From: Ananas comosus
Taxonomy: Eukaryota > Streptophyta > Magnoliopsida > Poales > Bromeliaceae
Assembly (NCBI RefSeq): GCF_001540865.1
Contig: NC_033629.1
Span: forward strand, 9,471,764 to 9,535,763
Reading direction: 5' to 3'
Length of the DNA: 64,000 bases
Of this stretch, positions 1-12,500 are shown piece after piece (position 1 is the first letter of the stretch; every line of letters starts with the position of its first letter). Position numbers and translations under genes: made by a program. The notes under the pieces were generated by a model. That model was given only the letters and a program-made list of their open reading frames with translations, was not told where the DNA came from and searched no databases.

Positions 1-1928
1 GCCTGGAGAGTGTCGGGACGAATCAGAGTCGTTTTGATGCGAAATGGACGCAAAACGAATGCAGAGCGACGCGAGAGTAGAGTTCTGACACTGAAATCTG
101 CAAAGTACAGAATTTTAGTGTTGAGTATTGGTACATGAGGAGGAGTAGCGGTACCCCCATGTAATGACAGAACTGGATTGCTCTTGGGTTTGTGTATATC
201 TGATGCTGAGTACAGGTACATGTTGTCGAGTACCGATATTGAGCTCGGGTACCGGTACTGCATCGGGCTGGTATCGGTACCCAGTGTGCGAGATCGCAGT
301 TTGAGGGGCCGAGTACCAGTATTCAAGCTAAGTACCGGTACTCCAGCTGGAAAAGTGAGTTGGTAAGGGGTAGTTTGGTCTTTTCAAATGTCGTTCATTC
401 TAACATTTGCCCAGCCTATATATATACACGGTAGGGTGTTTAGAGAGGGGATGCTGCTTCTTTTCCTCTCTTTCTCTAGCTGGTGGTTGCCGTGCGTCGG
501 AAAGGTCGAGGCTTGAGCTCGTTCGGATTTGACGATTCTCGGAGGACCTTTCGTGCGTGTGGGTGTCGTGGTTGAGTCGTTAGAGATCAGGCGAACGAGT
601 GGGTTCCCTCCTATCGACTTCTAGCCAACGTTGGACGAGCTTTTGGAGGTGGGTTGAATGTTTACCGAAATCATCGAATTTCCTCCTAAGTCTAGAGTTG
701 ACAGCATGTAGTTATTGTTTTGGTTATCATATTAGTAGTTCAAATTCATCGATTTGCATAGTTTATGGAATCTGAATTCCGGAGTCTTATTTTTAGAAGC
801 TTTTTATATGTTGAACTGGAAATTGACTTAAGAGAAAACACGTTAAACCCTGCACTGTCATTTTCTAAAAAGTTATCAGATTTAGCTGCAGGAGCCGTGG
901 TTTTTTTCTATCCCCGCTGTTAGTGCGAATTGGATACACATATTAGTGTAGAGTGAGTTTACGTTCGTGTTGGAAGGCCGAGTTCGTTTTACAGTTGTGT
1001 ATAGACTGTTTCGTACGGTAAATTGCCGTCGTGGTTGGCGGTGGACTTAGATTTGCATCTGATTGTGCCAAGGGCACGTGAATTTTGATTGTTATGCCAG
1101 TTAGACTATTTTGCATTGACTATAGCCTGTGAGAGCATGATTGAGCTCGGCAGAGACACTCTTGCATACTCGGTTGGATCGCACCCACGAGTGCCGATCT
1201 GGAGTGAGACTTTTTACTTGCGTTGATGTCGCAATCGTCCTGTTTGGACCGTTTACTTGGACCAGCCATCCCTGTGGGTGGTGTACGGTGTAGCTTGGTT
1301 ACTGGCCGGATGGGTCCGTTTGGGCAGCCCTAGTGAGATTAGGTCAATGTGATATATCTACAGATAGATTGTGTTGGTTAGCGATAGTATAGTGGCATGT
1401 AGTTGTAGAGTTCTTTCCAGCTTTCTTTACTATCTTTTGCATATCTTTCTATAGACTTAGTGGGTGAGTCGTTGAGGTCGGTGACGGTACCCACTGAGGA
1501 TTACTCTTTTTACAGTAGTTCTCACACCCAGTTGTTGACACCTTTTTGCAAAGACCTCGTCTGCGGTTACTGTTGTTGCTGATTCGGACTGTAGGAAGGG
1601 AGTCGCGAGCTAGATCCCTACCAGTCTGGTCGTCGTGTTAGAGGAGTACCATATAGAGATAGTTTTGGGGTTGTCTGTCTACATATTGTTATATTGTCGT
1701 TGTACTCGTTGGAGCGAGATGGGTCGTGGACTTTTGTATGTATAGGAACTCCCCTTTTGTTATATATATATATATTTATGTTTCAGTTTAGCAGCTCTAT
1801 ACATTTGGTTGTAGCAATAACTTGCTTACAGGTACAGCTATCGCTTTGTATACACGAAAATTTTCTATGTCTACGGCGGGCAGGTCTGTTGGCGTGCCCG
1901 GAGAAACATGGTAATCCGAGGCGTGACA
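1..1928 (+). mobile_element. LTR of a large LTR retrotransposon, left end cut by window
   Basis: This stretch is collinear with the solo LTR at 29099-32094. They share the block around 'agtgtcgggac' near the start, the 'gattgagctcgg ... cacgagtgccg' block (1141-1195 here, 30850-30912 there), the 'cttagtgggtga ... cacccactgagga' block (1457-1501), and the terminal 'caggtacagctatcgctt ... ggcgtgaca'. By that alignment only about 30-40 bp of the 5' end lie outside the window, and the LTR ends in CA at 1928. No primer-binding site follows, so it is a 3' LTR or a solo LTR. The 124-345 stretch carries repeated GTACCGGTAC-type palindromes. The length (about 2 kb) resembles Tekay/Del-type Ty3 LTRs, but no coding domain supports a superfamily. 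It contains no host gene. Confidence 0.75.
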
Positions 1929-2003
1929 TTACCAAACAACTTTTCCCAACAAAAGTAGCCAAATGTTTTACAGCTTTTTGTTTACAGCAATACTATTTTA
2001 TAA

Positions 2004-2519
2004 GGGTAAACTTCAAATACCACTCCTGTGGTTTCGCACTTTCTCACTTTAGTGCCATGTGGTTTAAAGTTTTTCAAGTTAGTGTCCTGTGATTTTTTTT
2101 TTAATCTTTTCGTCAGCTTTTTCGTTAATATTTCGTTAAATTATATACAACAAATTCAGATACCACACTTAAGCTTTATCGAATATTGACTTTAGGGCCC
2201 GTTTGGTTCGAGTTATGTAATATTACAAAGTATCTCGATATATTCAGGTATTTTAGATTTCGGCGTGAGATTACTACTAATGCTGCATTAGAGCGTTTGG
2301 TTTAATACAGTAATATAATACTAGATTACAGTATTTATAGCATTAATATGTTTGGTTCAGTTTATAAAATTTAGTAATCCTGATATAAAAGTATAGTTTT
2401 TTCCAAAATTATCCTTGTTGTGGTCATTTGAATATTATTTTTTACGGAAATGATGTATGGAGGGAAGGAGATCGTGATGATTATTTGGGAGGAGACGCAA
2501 TAGAAGATGATAGGTGTGC

Positions 2520-2558
<39 letters not shown>

Positions 2559-3039
2559 GTCGAGAGAGAAAGCGAGAGAAAACGGCGTGCGAGAGAGAGG
2601 GCCAGGGGACGGCGAGAGAGATGAAAATAATACTGTTAATTAGATTTTGGGTTGTTGGAGGGTAAAATTGTCATTTTACATAATATGTAGTATTAACGGG
2701 TTTCAGTAATGCAAGATACACGACCCCCCTCCCGTTAATATTTTCGATGTAATCCTACTCGATTTGTAATGTTACATTAACGACTAGATTACATAGCGGA
2801 TTAACCAAACACAGTTATCCTGACAGGATTGCCTGCAATCCTGCCAGGATAACTCGAACCAAACGCACCCTTAGTATTATTTAGTTTAACTTTGTCACTG
2901 ATTTAATGAAAAAAAATTAGTAGAATTGATAATAAAAAATAAAAATGAAACCATACGGCATAAAATTGATACACTTTAAACCACAGAGTACTAAACTGAA
3001 AAAGTGTGAAACCATAGGGGTGGTATTTGAAGCTTTCCC
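2004..3039. mobile_element. MULE-type non-autonomous element with 9-bp TSD, carrying a nested Tourist-like element
   Basis: The ends are imperfect inverted repeats of about 40 bp: GGGTAAACTTCAAATACCAC at the left and GGGAAAGCTTCAAATACCAC as the reverse complement of the right end. A perfect 9-bp duplication, ATTTTATAA, flanks it (1995-2003 and 3040-3048), as in Mutator-like elements. Without the nested 676-bp insertion and its TTA duplication the core is about 357 bp. It belongs to the 'aaacttcaaatacc..tgtggtttcgcactttctcactttagta' family seen again at 61.2-62.1 kb and as a fragment near 24.07-24.25 kb. No coding capacity is visible. Confidence 0.85.
2195..2870. mobile_element. Tourist-like (PIF/Harbinger-type) non-autonomous element nested in the MULE element
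   Basis: Terminal inverted repeats GGGCCCGTTTGGTTCGAGTT and, as reverse complement of the right end, GGGTGCGTTTGGTTCGAGTT. The flanking target duplication is TTA (2192-2194 and 2871-2873), the 3-bp signature of PIF/Harbinger. A (GA)n tract occupies about 2521-2557. The element is 676 bp and has no transposase, so it was mobilised in trans. It entered after the host MULE element at 2004-3039. Confidence 0.85.
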
Positions 3040-3048
3040 ATTTTATAA

Positions 3049-4012
3049 AGTGCTTGTTCAACAGCACTATTCCTCGAAGCTAAGCCAAACAGGGCCAAAG
3101 TCAACCCAAAAAAAGGCCAACCCACCCAGTATTTACTCAGGTTGCAACACTAAATAATTGGATCATATACACTTTACATCAAAAGAACCACAAAACAAAC
3201 ATTCCAAAATCAAAATCTAACTGTTCTATGACAATATTAAAATGATCAAGATATATAAATAAATTACTTTTGGACACCTATTTACCATGAGTCAAATATT
3301 GATCATTTTACTACTATCAGTGACTGATGAGAGTACTTTTTTCAAACCTTACAATTTTTATATATAAATCTTTAAAATAGTGTAGATCACATATAATATT
3401 ATAAATTGAAGATTGATTTTGATATTAATTGGCTCTCTCTGGTTTGGCGTATTTTCACTTAGCTTCCCTATTATTGAAAACTTGTTGAAATATTTTACTT
3501 TACTATTGTATTTTTTTTCTCTTCACAGTTCTAAAAATTTACTATTGAGTGGAGTATCAAAATATTATGATTTATAAATCAGAGTAGTAAGGTGATACAT
3601 TTTGTAAACCACATAAAGGTAAAATATAGTATTTTAATAGTGTATAACAATTTGCATCCTATGATTTGTTAAATATATTATTTTACTAGTACATGGCCAG
3701 CGCTTCGCGGCGGGTAAATAGTATTTCAGTCAACTTAAATATTTTAATTTCTGTAAATTTTAATAAATATTATAAAAATTTAAAACCCTCAATATAAAAA
3801 TTTAAACCTTGGTACTTTTTATACGTAGATTTTCTATATAATGTAGATCACATTTATTTAATTATATTATAATCTTATAATATGAATTATTAAAAATAAC
3901 GGTGGGTGTATGTAATATTTATAGACTTAGTGCAGGCAATTAATATTTATACTTGAGAAGTGGGTTGAGAGGAAAAATTATTTTATGCACCGGGTGTATA
4001 CATATATTTGTA
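3049..4012. other. AT-rich intergenic sequence
   Basis: Very AT-rich sequence with many stop codons in all frames. I see no gene, splice pattern or confident repeat boundary. Confidence 0.5.
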
Positions 4013-4429
4013 GAGTTAATTTCATACAAGTCCCTACAAATATAGTAAATTACAAATATATCTCTATAAAGTTCAACTTTCATATGTTGTCTTTGCAAAA
4101 CTCATGATATTTTTAAATATGTTCCTGCCGTTAGGATCCGTTAGAAAAAATTAATTAACTATAGGTAAAATACTTAATCATAGTTAGTTAATGAGGTGAA
4201 TTGACCTTTTTACTCCTCTTTAATTAATAGTTGAAACTTTTGGAAGGACTATTTGTGATGCAAAAAAGAGCATTTTACTTATAAAATAAACAGTATTTTA
4301 ACGGTAACAAACCCGAGAAATATATTTGAAATTATTAGGACTTTTATAGGAATAACATATGAAAGTTGAACTTTGTAAGGATATATTTGCAATTCACTAT
4401 ATTTGCAAGGATCTGTATGAAATTAACCC
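4013..4429. mobile_element. Fold-back MULE-like MITE (GGGTTAATTTCATACA family)
   Basis: The left end GAGTTAATTTCATACAAGTC and the reverse complement of the right end, GGGTTAATTTCATACAGATC, are long imperfect inverted repeats extending more than 80 bp. Flanks are only loosely similar (ATATTTGTA against TATTTTATA), so the TSD is decayed or the ends are off by a base or two. A second family member with a perfect 9-bp TSD lies at 40329-40966, which supports the assignment. Confidence 0.65.
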
Positions 4430-5388
4430 TATTTTATATGTATCACTGGTAAATTTTTTTATTGAAATTTAAAATCTGTAATATATACAAACTTTTCTAT
4501 GATGTAGATCACATCTATTAAATTATAATTTAATTTTAAAATTTTAATAATTAAAATTATGTTTAGTGTATATTATATTTTAATAAACCAGGTGCATGCA
4601 AAAATTGATGTGAGAGAATTGAAGGGGACACATGTGGCTTCCTAATCGTTAACATGAGCCAACTCTCTATAGTGAAAGAGGTATAGAGAGAAAAAAATTT
4701 CCGGTGCACCTAATGTATACTAAAGCTCCATACGCCAGATAGTATGTGATGATTGTTGAATTATCTAATGATTAATATCGCAAAATAATATATGATATAA
4801 TATGTATAATATAAAATATTGAAATATTTATTATATTACGAAAATTTACATTTTATGTACTTTTTTAGAGTTGGTTTACAGTGCACCGAGCGCGTCCAAC
4901 ATCTTTTTGGACATTTTGCATGTTCCCATTCGCTCCTCCTTAAAACGGTGAGATGGGTCAATGTAGATTGTAGAGCTATTTTCTTGATACGATGGAAGTG
5001 GCAAATTATGTATTCTATAGATTACGCTATTTAACAACAGCTGATGAGTATGTATTATTACCATAGTTAAAAAGTTGATTAAAGTTTACCCTTAGAATCT
5101 GTTTCATTCATAATATTTTTTTAAGATATCTTAAAATGATTCGTTAAGATTATGAAACTTTATATTTATTTTATTACAAAAATTTGATGCGGGAGGAATT
5201 ATATATATTTTTTTTTGGAATCGTACGATCCCTTAAAATGTAGGATTAGCAAATCCACTTTCTTCCTTGTTATTGTTTTTTCCAAAAAGAGTAAATTTAG
5301 AAAGACTAAAATATTACTTTTTTGTAAATTTTGTAGAACCTTTTTGCATAAAAAATCTAATAGTTTTGTGTTTCTATAGAAATAGGCC

Positions 5389-5422
<34 letters not shown>

Positions 5423-6344
5423 AGATACTGAACTTTTTGAAAGTTAACCAAAATATTCATGTCTTAAATACCCTCTCTCTCCTTCCTACATCTCCTACTT
5501 AGGAGCCTGTGTCTTTCGCTACAGCCGACAGTCTCGAGTACTCTTCCCATCTTCACCGCCTCCACACCAACTTCTCCTTGCGTCCATGCCGTAGTATTCG
5601 ACGATCAAGAAGAAAACGAGAAATTTAACTGCTTGTTGTTACGGCTACTCGAAGCTTCATTGGAAATTGAGAAGAAGGTGGCAAAAGACGAAGGCGAAAA
5701 TTGCTAATTGAGAATACTTTTGAAGCATGCTCATGGTACAAGCATGGGCGATGACGGTGAGGTCGTGACGGTATTGAGAGAGAAAAATTTGACAGATGAC
5801 GAGATATTGAACTATTTTAAAATAATTTGCACTATGCAGATCTATATTACACTATTTAGTAAGAAAGTAGCACTACCAATATTTCTTTTTTAAACAATAC
5901 AACATGTATTCGAATAGTATAACTTTTTATAAAATAGTGTAATATCGTGTACAAGGTTTGTCAGATTTTTCTTTTTCACTACCACCAGCCACGCTACAAA
6001 TCACCTCGCAAACCTACTTTAGGAGCATTTTCAACCAGCGATTATCGCAATCCTTCTCTAGCATCTCCGATGATGCTCCAAGTAGGACCACCCTCGCTTC
6101 TACAGTGACGACATCGTCAGAGAATGCACAGAATAACCATGGCCACAAGCGAGTCAAGTATTATGATCATTTTCTTAATATAGTTAAATAATTTTTGTAC
6201 TGAACCAAACATAAAACTAATATATTCATATATATTCTAAAATATGTATAGAATCGAAAATTTTTTCTATCATCATAAAAATAAATTTTCGGAACGAAAA
6301 TTTTAATTCCGTGAATCAAACGGGCCATAAATGTAACAAAAACG
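4430..6344. other. Intergenic sequence, with an unrecognised mixed-composition block
   Basis: AT-rich sequence to about 5450 with a T tract of about 30 (5391-5421). From about 5450 to 6190 composition becomes mixed and includes a short open stretch (5958-6191) rich in Ser and Thr. I cannot recognise a protein. This could be a gene fragment carried by a transposon or a decayed exon. From about 6200 the sequence becomes collinear with the region upstream of monooxygenase copy 2 (about 33425 onward). Confidence 0.4.
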
Positions 6345-6430
6345 ATGCATACGGATAGACCAGGTGCAGGAACCTATCTCCCAAACACCCAATCCACCAG
6401 GGCGAAATGCCGCGAAAACAAAGTGTCCAA
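6345..6430 (+). promoter_or_regulatory. Conserved upstream block of monooxygenase copy 1
   Basis: A block about 165-250 bp before the start codon is conserved with 33594-33670 ahead of copy 2, including 'ggatagaccaggtgcaggaa' and 'cccaatcca'. The surrounding intergenic sequence is much more diverged. It probably contains core promoter or 5' UTR sequence. No unambiguous TATA box can be assigned. Confidence 0.35.
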
Positions 6431-6537
6431 GCGATCAAATTTGCGTCGCAAATTCCCAAGCGATTCCGCACCTCTCGTTCCGTTCCAGTTGCCACACTCT
6501 CCATGGCTAGTTGGCTACTCCCTCCTCATCTAAATCC

Positions 6538-6584
<47 letters not shown>

Positions 6585-6594
6585 CTCACCTCCC

Positions 6595-9500
6595 ATGGCG
6601 TCGTCGATCTCCTCCTCCGCTCTTCTCCTCCGCCCCCGCCCTCCTCCTTTGCTCCGCCGCGCGGGGCGATTACGCCGATCCAGCAAACCCTACTTCACCC
6701 TCTCCCCGATCTTCGCATCATCGTCGTCGTCGTCCACTACGGCCCCTCTAATGAAGAAGGAGAGGGAGAAGGAGAAGGAGAAGGAGGAGGAGGTGGTGAT
6801 CGTGGGCGGCGGGATCGCGGGGCTCGCCACCGCGCTCGCGCTCCGCAGGCTCGGCGTCGCGGCGGCGGTGCTGGAGCAGGGCGCCTCACTCCGCTCCGGC
6901 GGGACCTCGCTCACGCTCTCCACGAACGGCTGGCGCGTGCTCGACGTCCTCGGCGTCGCCGACGAGCTCCGCGCCCAGTTCCTTCAGATCCAAGGGTACA
7001 CGATTCAAACCCTAGCTTAATGGTTTCATAGCTTGCGTTCGATTTTTCGGTAAATTGCACTATTTTGCTAGTAATAATCACCAATCAGCTACTTTACATG
7101 ATATCAGAGCAAAATGTTACAAGTTAATTCCTTCCAGATCAACTATAAACTTACTTAATTTCCTGCAATTTAGCTAAATCTGCTTCTTGGGCGAAGTCTT
7201 GAGCTAAGACGTGATAATCGTTCAATATTGTCGAATATAAAAAAACAGTATATTGAACACCAGTTGCATCCCGTTGACATCTTGTATATTTCAATCCTAC
7301 ATCCGATTTCTAAGCAGAGAAAATGCACCCACTCAATAGATAACAGTGATTGGAATATAAGATGAGATCGAGGGCCGAATGATGCAAGGTACACTAGGCA
7401 GAGGTAATATTTTTCTCTACCAGTATATGAGAGGGACTAAGTGAAATGCTCTCAAAATTTTGGATATCAAACTTACAGGTTTTAGGACTAAAGCAAAAGT
7501 TGCTTACAAGTTCGGGTCCTTACAGTGTAATTTAGCCAAATTTTCTTTTATTCTTAGGAAAATCTTGTGTGGCCCATTTGATAGCTTTGAGATTGGCAAT
7601 TCTTATTGCCTATCAGTGCTTGTCCTTGGATATTACTTTAGCATGATCTATCACTTAAATTTTCAATACCTATAGCATGGAATAATTTGATCTTATGAAT
7701 CGATTTTCCTTATAATATGCTGTTTCCTGAGATAGGTGATGTTATTTGCTAAATTTAATATCTATGTTCATTGTAAATAATATAACAATCAGAATAGTAA
7801 CCTTAAGGCTGCGTTTGGAAATAGAATATTAATTTGAGGGATAATTTTTTTTATCCTTGAAATATCTCTAAATTCTAGGATAGAGAGAAATAAAAATCAT
7901 TTTCTGTTTGGTTGGAAATGAGCTTATCCTCTAGAATAAGCTAAATGATGTTTGCCTAATTTTTTGAAAGAAGAGAAGAATAGTAATAAAAGTAGATTGA
8001 AATATTTGCAAATGCCAAAATTGCCCTTATATATATATCATAATTTATAATATATTAAATTACTTGTATAATAAAATTAGCCCTGAACATGATTAAGAAC
8101 TATACTTATCATATATACATGAGCAAAAAGTACTTGCATGAGTAACTGTTAAATAATTTAATTCACAGAGATGAAATTAGGCTCATCAATACAGAGCAAC
8201 ATTATCATGCCAGCACCAATTAGAAATAGCTATAAAAAATGAAACAGTTCATTGTTATTTTATTCTAAAATTAATGACCTAAAATTAAATTTGACAGAAT
8301 ATCACATTTATGGAGTCCAATAGTCATTTGTTGGTATTCAAATTAGATGGCCAAATATAAATGATAATGTATAGAAGAAACATGTTTACAACATACGGGA
8401 AACATGTTTAAAACAACAGTACACTACATCACATGATAGTCAAAGTCACATATTGATTTTTGCCTCTAACACAGCAGGCTGTAAATGCAAGAGTTTTTAT
8501 TACATAGTGAAGAAAACCATCCTAGCGATTACTCCATAACTGCTATGTAATCATAGTGCGAAGAGTGTCGCCTCGTCGTGACTCATCTATTCCAACGAGA
8601 CGTGTAGGATCCTCTGCTTGCTCTTCAAGGGGTGTCGGCTCCATTTGCATGTTGAAGTATATATCACTTCCCTGATGCCTCTTAATAAAGTTATGAATAA
8701 CACAACATGCTAAATTTATGCGGCATTGCACCTTGTATGGAAATGGAGTCGCTTGGCGGAGCGCCTTGAATCGCTTCTTCAAAATCCCGAAGGCCTTCTC
8801 AACAACATTTCTAAGTTGCGTGTGCCTGTGATTGTATAGATCTCGTGGTCCTCGATGTGCGCGCGCCCTTGTATTACCATCAAATTGGCTCAAGTGATAT
8901 CGCTCACCTCTAAATGGCGCAAGGAATCGATCGCTATTTGCATAACTTGAATCGACCAAATAGAATTTTCCTATAAAAAAAAACAACCAAATGTTAATTC
9001 ATGTTACTATATAAGAAAGATTAGAATTTTAAAATAACATTACCTTCGGGAACCATAAAACCGCCACTCTCACAACACCAATGCAGCACCCTCATATCAG
9101 CTGCAGATCCCTCCCATCCGGTGCATACGAACAAGAACTGATGATCAAACGAGCATGCGGCCATCATATTCTGTGATGTATATCCTTTGCGACAACGATA
9201 TCATGGTTGCTTGCTTTTTCTTACAACCACTGGTATATGCATCCCATCTATAGCACCAATTGCATTCTACAAGTGATGAAAGAAGTATCAATATAAGTGA
9301 GAAATTTATAACTTAAATAATAAAATTAAAAATCTGAATTATAATTGATATCACCTTAAAGGGATGGAATAATAGGTTATCCCTAATTTTGGAGTGCATC
9401 CCAGCATTACCACTTGGCAACTGTATATAATCATGTCAAAGTTCGACCACACCACGTAAGACATTATTAAAATATCTACTTATAATCTCCCCTGAGTGTT

Positions 9501-12500
9501 GAAACATTTTAGCCAGCACTCTATTTGTTACACCATGGCCGACAACGAACAAAAAAATGCCAAGTTGTTCATCAGCTGTAAGATGTCGGGTGCCTTGTAT
9601 CAACCCTCTACCGACCAATTCATCGCGAAGTCGCATGAATGTTGTGTTGCACATTCGAAAATGTTGGTACCCTCTATCAGGATGTTCTCTCAGTATATCC
9701 ATAATTAGTTGGTGCCCAGTGAAAGGTCTAGTGCGACAAGGTCTCTTATATAAGGTGTCTTGAAATGCCAGGACACATTCATCAAATAGAATGGCTTGCA
9801 CCTCTTCCCAATAATCTTCCTCCTCATCCAAATTTGTCATGAGGTTAGCCACATTTGGAGACGAAAATGCACGACGATTGATTATCTCGCTCATGGCTGC
9901 AACGGAAGAAAATATTAGCAATTGTTCAAAGAATTATTATAATTGTACCAAGTAGTTGTATGGCCAAAACAAAATTACAACTAGTCTTTTATAAGTTAAA
10001 CCGGTATTTGGCTCAGGTTGGAAAGGATTTAATATGAAATGGTGGCGACAGTTGAGACCTTCACTGCCTCCCTACCATTTGCATCTACTTATCCTTTTGT
10101 GCAACCTGTTTTTTGTTGGCTCAGAATTGCAAAGATTTTGATGAATTGGTGGCCGCAGATCAGGAATTCACTATCTCCCTACCATTACCGTTGTAAATCC
10201 TTTCGAGCATCATCACCGAAACATCTGCACCCTTTATAAATATGCTGCTAGCAGATTCGAAAACAGCAGGACAAAAAAAGCTTCACTTCCTGCCAACCTG
10301 ATTATTGTTGACCCAGGTTTAAAAGGAGTATCAAGAGCAATGGTGGCTGTAGTATATATTGCAATTAGCGTCAAAAATAGCATAACAAAAGTACTAATTA
10401 TCTGTGAGCCATCCCAGCAATTTACAAAGTGCAATACTATATGTCCAAATATTGTGCAATATAGCAGGAATGCATATATGCATGCAACAATCCTGTAGGT
10501 TTGAACCTGCAACAACAGATATGTACATAGTAGCAACAAAAGAGATAAAACTCGGTCTGCATTTTAGATAAATAAAGTGCACACAGATTGGAAAAAAGAT
10601 TGATAATATTTTCCTACACAACAGATAAAAGAGATGGACATCAAGAGTAGCAGAAAAAAGAGCATAGATATTTAGAAACAGCTATATTATAGTGGTATCA
10701 AGAGCGATAGGAAATAATAGAATCTTAATAACTTCAGGACATGTAAAAATGTAGGTACATCAAATGCAGAATACATAAAATAATATTTACCCATCAAAGC
10801 CACCAATATAAAAATCTACTGAAATATACAACAATCACAAGTAGAAGATAGAAAATAAAGTACTGCCAGCAAGGCCACATTCGTAACCTACTATAATTTA
10901 GTAACATCAAGATCAGAGGAGTGCTTTTGCACATGGTGCCATCAATTCGAGAAAAATGACAGCCAACTATAATATCGGTAAGTATTTAGTTTAAGACTTG
11001 GAAGGAAATGCTGTCATCAGATCTATTTTGATAAGAATCATAGTATAACCATGTTACATAAAGATCAAAGAAAAGCGTACATTTTGCCCCCTTCAAATTG
11101 TTACACAATTACCAAGCTCAGGTTAATAAGTGTGAAGAATAAAATGATGGCTGCAAGGAAAGAGAATATCCATGCCTCCCTACCATTTTATTCTATTATG
11201 CATCATCGCGGCGAGCTTTCCAAATGGCTAAGTTGGTGGCTGCAGAATAAGAAATCTTAACTGCCTCCCTACCTCTCACACATATTAATCATCATCGCCC
11301 GTACCTTTGCAAATAGGTTTTTTAAAAACCTTCAGGAAGCTTTGAGTTGATGCCTTTAACCCATAAAATTTGTTGTACCTCAGTTTCAATATGCATAGAT
11401 AGATTAAAAGTAACGTACGTCCATAATCAACCCACCTGAAGAACTGCATGCTGGCACTTGAAATTTAATCTATTTTCGAGTGCAGTTGTAGTATAAGTAA
11501 TTTCCAAGAATGTGTCAAAAGTTGTATCAGGATAACGAAGCAAGAAACAACAGTAGTTTAAGATAAAAATTGAAAGAGTACATAAGGATTTGCTGCCATT
11601 ATAACATAAAATTAGATTAAGTCAGCAGTAACCTAGAAAGTCCAAAATTTGCATAAAAGCAATAGGTTATGCTGACAGTACATATCCAAAATGCATTTTC
11701 TTTACCACCACAGCATGGGTAGAAGCACAAAACCAGCCATGGAGTAGTTCACATGCAACATAGGAGAAACAAACATAAATATAGTTAACATAGCCCATGC
11801 TAACCATACGACGCATCCAAAATATATTAGGTTTCTATGCAAGGCGATCAAAAACTGACAGTAGAGTAGGAAAGTTTTTTATCTAGTTAGGAGGGAAGGA
11901 AGGTGCATCGGGTTTATGGCCAGCGGCTGCCCTTTGTATGACTAGTTGACGATCAATCCACATATAAAGAATATCGTCACTCAATGACATAAAGATCGAT
12001 CTGTTGCGGTCATCTTTGAACGCTTCACATGCACAGAGGATAGCGTCTAGGGACAGATTTGAAATATCATACAATCTTACCATACACTCCTCTATAGAGT
12101 GCACCTTTGGACACGCGTCGAGCTCACGCTGTAGCATTTGCTCGGCAATGTTCAATCGCTTCTTGCCGAGATTGACCAGCTCTTGGATGGCATCGGAGGT
12201 GTACTCAAGTTTTCCCTTTCGGGTTAATGTCGGTGTAGTTTTATGTGAAGGAGATGACAAACGACGTCTCTTACCAGAAGAAGTATGGGTTGAAGCGTGG
12301 CTAGTGTTCGGATTTCCGCTCTTCATTGGAGTTGGAGTAGGGGAATATGAAGTTGCATCATTAGGCCTTTCTTCATTCGCCGGAGACAACGGTAAAAGTA
12401 CTTGTTGAGCCATAGGTAATTGGCCAAATCTAGAAGGGCCCGCCATAGAATTTTTAATTTGTTGTAGTATTGTGGTTGTACCCGGAGAAGATGAGGACGT

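Noticed and set aside
1694..2092. 132-residue open frame on the plus strand
   Set aside because: It crosses the LTR terminus and the start of the MULE element, so it is a chance frame over a TE junction.
6511..6594. Upstream in-frame extension of monooxygenase copy 1
   Set aside because: The extension has no ATG start (it begins at TTG) and translates the (CT)n leader. The ATG at 6595 aligns with the copy 2 start.
9496..9763. Plus-strand open frames opposite the transposase
   Set aside because: They are antisense to the HARBI1-like exon, whose minus-strand frame carries the family motifs.
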